Of a DNA stretch of 64,000 bases, positions 59,521 through 64,000 are shown piece by piece. Source of the stretch: Plazaster borealis. Taxonomy: Eukaryota > Echinodermata > Asteroidea > Forcipulatida > Labidiasteridae. The number at the start of each line of letters is the position of its first letter. The stretch's first letter is position 1. Below the pieces are notes generated by a model. It did not search any database. It saw nothing but the letters and a program-made list of their open reading frames with translations, and was not told the origin of the DNA. The stretch spans positions 6,988,721 to 7,052,720 of the forward strand of contig CM037457.1 in NCBI GenBank assembly GCA_021014325.1, given 5' to 3'. Made by a program: the position numbers and the translations under genes.

Positions 59521-62500
59521 ATGTCTGCCAGTTATTATTTTGTAATTGTTGGTCATCATGACAATCCTGTCTTTGAGATGGAATGTGGACCACAGCTGAA
59601 AGGAACAGACTCGGCCAAGGTGCAACAACGAGATACGATTTTAATATTGATATTTGTGGGATGGCCGGTTAACTTGTGTGCTGTCTGGCTCCTGTGGACG
59701 TTTGCCTGCGCCTTCACACTTCAGTCAGATAATCATATGAAATGTGATTGATTGTTTAGCCGGGGCGTAGGACATGTAGGACACCAGTCTCCATTGTACT
59801 GCTGTTTACTGATTAATATTAGTTGGCATTTGTGGAATATGGAAAAGTATCCGTACAGCACTTCTGCGTCTCATATCCAACAGGGCCAAAAAGGCTGATC
59901 AGATATTGGACGCAGACGTGACGAGCTATATTTTTCCGTATTCCACGAGCGTGCGTGTGATAACAATATTATTTTCAAACAAACTTGACGCACAGCTTAA
60001 CCCAATACGCGTTGTTGGAACAGCTGTATGTTGCATAACTTAAAACCGTGCAACAAGCGGATTTAGATTAGAACAGCGCAGTACGCAGGAAGTGATGATA
60101 TGGACCTTGCAATGATAGGGTTACATCATCACACCTCTTCTTGTTGCTATGGGTCGACTAATTAGAATCAAGGATTCAAGTTTGCTTGAATTGAAGATAG
60201 TTATCAAACAAGCACGAGTGTAATACGGAAAATGTAGCGCTTGCGTCCCATATCCAATAAGGCCGAACCGAAGGCCGAGTTGGATATGGATGCAGACGCA
60301 GAAGCAAACTTGTGCAAAGCTTAAAAAAGCAAAATAAGCGGAGTTAGAACAGCGCTTTATAGAACAGGGTTTGATAATGGGCTGTGCAATAGGTTTATAT
60401 CACACTCTTGTTGCTATGGATGGACCAATCAGAATTGAGCATTCCAGTTTGCTTGCTTGATAAGCAAAAAGATAAAAGTTTATGTAAGGTGCCTGCTGCC
60501 TCAATCCTCCAAAAATAACTAGTATAAGTTATGTGGGATCTCAAGTACCGTTGTGTAGGTGATGTCAAGTGTGCCTCAATCCTTCAATATTGTCCAAATC
60601 TTTGGTCATGTCGGTTGATCATTGGAAGGGCTCTGGTTGGCCTGGAAAGTTGGGGTTTTAACGGACCATGATTACTGTTAAAAATGAATATTTATTCAAT
60701 AGTAACACTGCAGTTATAATCTTGCTGGTACTACTAGTTCTAGTTGTAGATCAACACTGTAATCAAAATGCTCTATACTTTGTTTTGTCTCGTTTATCAG
60801 AAAGATGATCACCGCCACTTGAACCAGTTTATTGCCCATGCAGCATTGGATCTTGTTGATGAACACATGTGGGGAACCAATAATATGTGAGTTTATATTG
60901 TAAAGGGAGAAAAGTAACCTCAACTTTTGATTTTGGGAGAGTTGCAACGTAAAACTTTGGACTTAAATTGTGATTTTCTTTGTGAGGAGTTAATGATGAA
61001 AATATGTACATGTACTGCCTTCTGTACGAAGCAAGCCATAATGTTTTTGTTTGGTGAAACAGACAAAATTATCTCTGGCAGTTAACTAGTTGGATGAACA
61101 TGCAGGTGAGATAATCATAGATCATTGAATGGGCAGGAGAGGACTCAAAGGGAAAGGGTTTGGGAGTTGGAGTGTTTTAATCCTTCTGAGGTAGGTAATA
61201 ATGTAACCATGTTTCTGCTTTTTCACAGGTACCTGAAGATCGTAGATAAGTTCAATGAATGGTTTGTATCAGCATTTGTCACAGCTGGTCATATCCTTTC
61301 AATATTGGTGTTAAATTCTATGGTCAGTATTTTAAATTAAATAAAAACATCATTGACTTGGCATTGCTTATAAATAAATTGCGTATTGACTTGAGTCTTG
61401 TTTCAAGTCAATCTTTATAAAATAATTTATGTTGTTCTTGAAAATTAAACTTGTAGCATTTTAATAAAATATTCCAATAATTTTGCAATGATTCATCATG
61501 TTATCTGGCCTGGAATTTCATATTTGAAAGGGCAAGGCCATTTCATTTTTCAAATGGGACAACAGAGGCCATATATTAATGGATATTGGCAATTATCTGC
61601 ATAAACTCAATAATTCCTGAAAAAGTTACAAGAAAAGTAACTTCAGGACTTGGTTTTAACGTTGTCCTTGAACCAAATACACATATTTATTATTTTGTAT
61701 TTGAATTCCTTAACTTTTTGATTACGTATTCGATTCATTGTTCTCCATGATGTCAAGAATGAGGATGGAATAAAGAATTTCTTTTCTGAAGTATACGAGT
61801 TATTCATCAAGGTAAATTCTTTTCTTTTTTAAGCACTTTATTCCTATAGGCAGCACATTGTACAAGTTACAACCCCTCTCATAACTTATCAATTGAAGGG
61901 ACATACAAACAGTCTGGCTCCCCAAAGTGACTGCATTATTGGCACACTTTTTGAAAACTTATGAGTGCTTTTGGGCACTTGGCACTCATGTGTCATAGAT
62001 GCTAGTGTTTTGACTTTATCACACCTCAAAATAAATCTTCAAGAAAGAAAGAAGAATGAGAGTGGAACAGTTACTCTTTTGCTTGATGCCTCTTTTGCCT
62101 AATGCTATATTTGAGAGCATGCCCAATTGAAAAAGAGAAATGACAACCTAATCAAACTGTGCCATACATTTGCACATTTATTTTGGACAATTCCAGGGGT
62201 AATAACCAACCAATACCAGGCCTGGAATTTCATCTTTAAAAGGGCAAGGCCATTTTCATTTTGCAAAGGGCACTTCCATTATAAAATCTTAAATTCTATG
62301 GGAAACTTTTGAAGGGGCACCAAGGCCAAGACCAGGGGCAACGGAGGCCATGGCCTGCGTGGCCTCCGTGTAATTCCAGGCCTGCAATACATTATGTGAA
62401 GAATGACGCAGCTACACCATGGGAATTCGCCATATTTTTGACCACGTGAGGGCGCATGTGGACCAATTTTTACGTGATGATAAAGCAAGTAAACAAACAG

Positions 62501-62957
62501 TTTTTTTCATTTTTGTTATTATTATGTTTATGTATTTCGTCATTGATGCAAGAAAACTACATACAGGCAATTAAAATAAGATGAAACTGTAATTGTGATG
62601 CAAGACATTCCCTGAAGAAAGGCTGAAGTTAAAATAGCTATGGATTGCTGAATATTTTGCAAAAATTCAATCCATAGTGAAGTTATGAAAACTCTCAACA
62701 GTGCGGTTAGAAAATGTCTGTGAAATGGAGACCTGTTCTTCGCATTGAAGCTCTTTCAATTGTTTCAAAGAGAACTCCCAAACCAAGGTCTGATTGTACT
62801 TTAGGTGACAGTTGCCCATTGTAGTTACTAAGCCAGTTTGAATCCATTGTACCAACAGCTCTCAATGAATCCTTTCTATGAGCCCAGCACTCCCATCAAA
62901 TCAGCAGCATTTGAAAAGAGAACACATCACCTAGCCAAGAAGTATCTGACATCTTGA
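59521..62957 (+). CDS. TRAPPC2: TRAPPC2 (sedlin), five coding exons, 143 residues
   Basis: TRAPPC2 is a small longin-fold core subunit of the TRAPP complexes, which tether vesicles and activate Rab GTPases in ER-to-Golgi traffic. The coding exons are 59521-59619, 60801-60886, 61229-61290, 61726-61811 and 62859-62957, with matching phases throughout. The protein starts [20 protein letters not shown], the family signature, and continues [52 protein letters not shown] and [18 protein letters not shown], ending in KKYLTS. Human sedlin has 140 residues. The third intron has U12-type AT-AC ends. The frame is open for 13 codons upstream of 59521, but family alignment fixes the start there. Confidence 0.96.
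61291..61725 (+). other. TRAPPC2: U12-type AT-AC intron in TRAPPC2
   Basis: The 5' end is ATATCCTTT, the exact minor-spliceosome donor. TTCCTTAAC at 61704-61712 is the exact U12 branch-point consensus. The intron ends at AC (61725), about a dozen bases after the branch site. No GT-AG choice keeps the TRAPPC2 frame. The joined codon is CGT (Arg), where the family has His. A family C remnant lies inside at about 61509-61572. Confidence 0.88.
62217..62384. mobile_element. CAG-end element, 6-bp target (family C, copy 4)
   Basis: A 168-bp element in TRAPPC2 intron 4 starts CAGGCCTGGAATTTCATC and ends TAATTCCAGGCCTG, with exact CAATAC repeats at 62211-62216 and 62385-62390. It is the best-preserved copy of the family. 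Confidence 0.85.
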
Positions 62958-63326
62958 GGGAATTTCATCATGATGGACTGTAAATGTGCAATACCCTTTT
63001 GGAATGTGACCAAACTGCTCAGTCTTCAGGATTTTATGAGACCTTTTTAACTACAAAAAAGAAGAATCTAACTTGTGTTTTCCAGATAGTTATATCTGTT
63101 AAATGGTTGAGACTGATTGAACCTCACCAAAGTAGCTCACCTCCGAGGTTTATTGTTCATACTGTTCTAGGATCCTTACTCAGTAGGCCTCATGGTTGAC
63201 TGTAAGAGGGAGCACTTGATCAGTTAATGTTCTTGAGTAAAACAACATTTACAAAGAAAAGTAATTGAGTGAGTACAATTGTCAAAGCAGTGGATGAATG
63301 ATACTAGCTTTTACTCTGTTTATTTG

Positions 63327-63332
63327 AATAAA
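63327..63332 (+). terminator. Candidate TRAPPC2 poly(A) signal
   Basis: AATAAA lies 370 bases after the TRAPPC2 stop, just before MITE copy 5. Other A-rich candidates exist further on (about 63870), so this is one option only. Confidence 0.3.
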
Positions 63333-63356
63333 TCAAAAATGTAATTAATTCCATAA

Positions 63357-63723
63357 AGGCAGGGTATACTTTGGTAGTGTCAAAGACCAGTAGCCTCACT
63401 TGGTGTATCCCAACATATGCATACAATATAAAACCTGTGAAAATTTGGACTCAATTGGACATCAAAGTTGCAAGAAAATAATGAAAGAAAAAACACCCTT
63501 GTTGCATAGAATTGTGTGCTTTCAAATGACCGAGACTGAAGCCTTTCTCAGATTCAATTTTGTTTGTGAAAAATTACCTCTTTCTCTAAAACTACATTAC
63601 TTCAAAGGGAGTGTGTCGTTTCTAACAATGTTTTATAATATCAACAGCTCTGCACTGCTCGGTACCAAGTAAGTTTTTATGGTCATTATTTTTTGGAGTA
63701 ATTACCAAAGGTATACCCTCCCT
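63357..63723. mobile_element. Palindromic TTAA MITE, copy 5
   Basis: A 367-bp element has ends AGGCAGGGTATACTTTGG and CCAAAGGTATACCCTCCCT. The right flank is TTAA at 63724-63727; the left has decayed to ATAA at 63353-63356. The interior closely matches copy 3. Confidence 0.75.
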
Positions 63724-64000
63724 TTAATGTCTGCGGCTAAAAATATATTCTTTTTATTCAGAAGGGGGATTTAAATTACATGTCTACAAGTGGCTCTAAT
63801 CATAGTGTAACTTTTGTTCAGGTATGAATTCCAGCCCTACAAATTTGTGTAAAGTTATCTAAAATCTTTGTAAATAAAAGGATGCCATAAGATACAGTAG
63901 GTACAAATTTTGCTACTGACGTGTATTATTTATTTGTTATTGAGGGTAACGTCGGGAAAGCTACTCAATGCACCCAAAAATGGTTTGGGTTTTCAATTTG

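Overview
This is a window of an animal nuclear genome. It is AT-rich, has many introns and is crowded with small mobile elements. The PCM1 and TRAPPC2 proteins, the tRNA-derived SINEs and the kinds of MITE suggest a marine invertebrate deuterostome. I think an echinoderm, most likely a sea star, but this rests on sequence character and not on a database match.

Layout. (1) 1022-4137 (+): a three-exon gene for a 655-residue protein I do not recognise. (2) 4138-13384: no convincing gene; it holds MITEs, a SINE remnant and probably the downstream flank or long 3' UTR of PCM1. (3) 13385-57194 (-): PCM1, the centriolar-satellite scaffold. I traced 38 coding exons whose splice phases all agree and which give about 2219 residues. 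A non-coding 5' exon appears to lie at about 58913. (4) 58913-59520: a short shared upstream region between PCM1 and TRAPPC2, which are head to head. (5) 59521-62957 (+): TRAPPC2 (sedlin), five coding exons, 143 residues, with a minor-spliceosome (U12-type) AT-AC intron. (6) 62958-64000: TRAPPC2 3' flank with one MITE.

The two recognised genes are housekeeping trafficking and centrosome genes. PCM1 organises centriolar satellites, and TRAPPC2 is a small core subunit of the TRAPP tethering complexes. Their promoters are a few hundred bases apart and may be co-regulated.

The most notable content is the mobile DNA, mainly in PCM1 introns. At least twelve copies from seven unrelated-looking families share one architecture: termini that begin CAG (or a close variant), short inverted repeats, no coding capacity and an exact 6-bp target duplication. 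One is inserted in a SINE, and the uninterrupted target can be read off. Separate groups are five palindromic elements with TTAA targets, a Mutator-like MITE with a 9-bp target duplication, a 3-kb element with 24-bp inverted repeats, and a 1.1-kb array of 88-bp repeats whose unit contains both ends of the inverted repeat that flanks the whole array.
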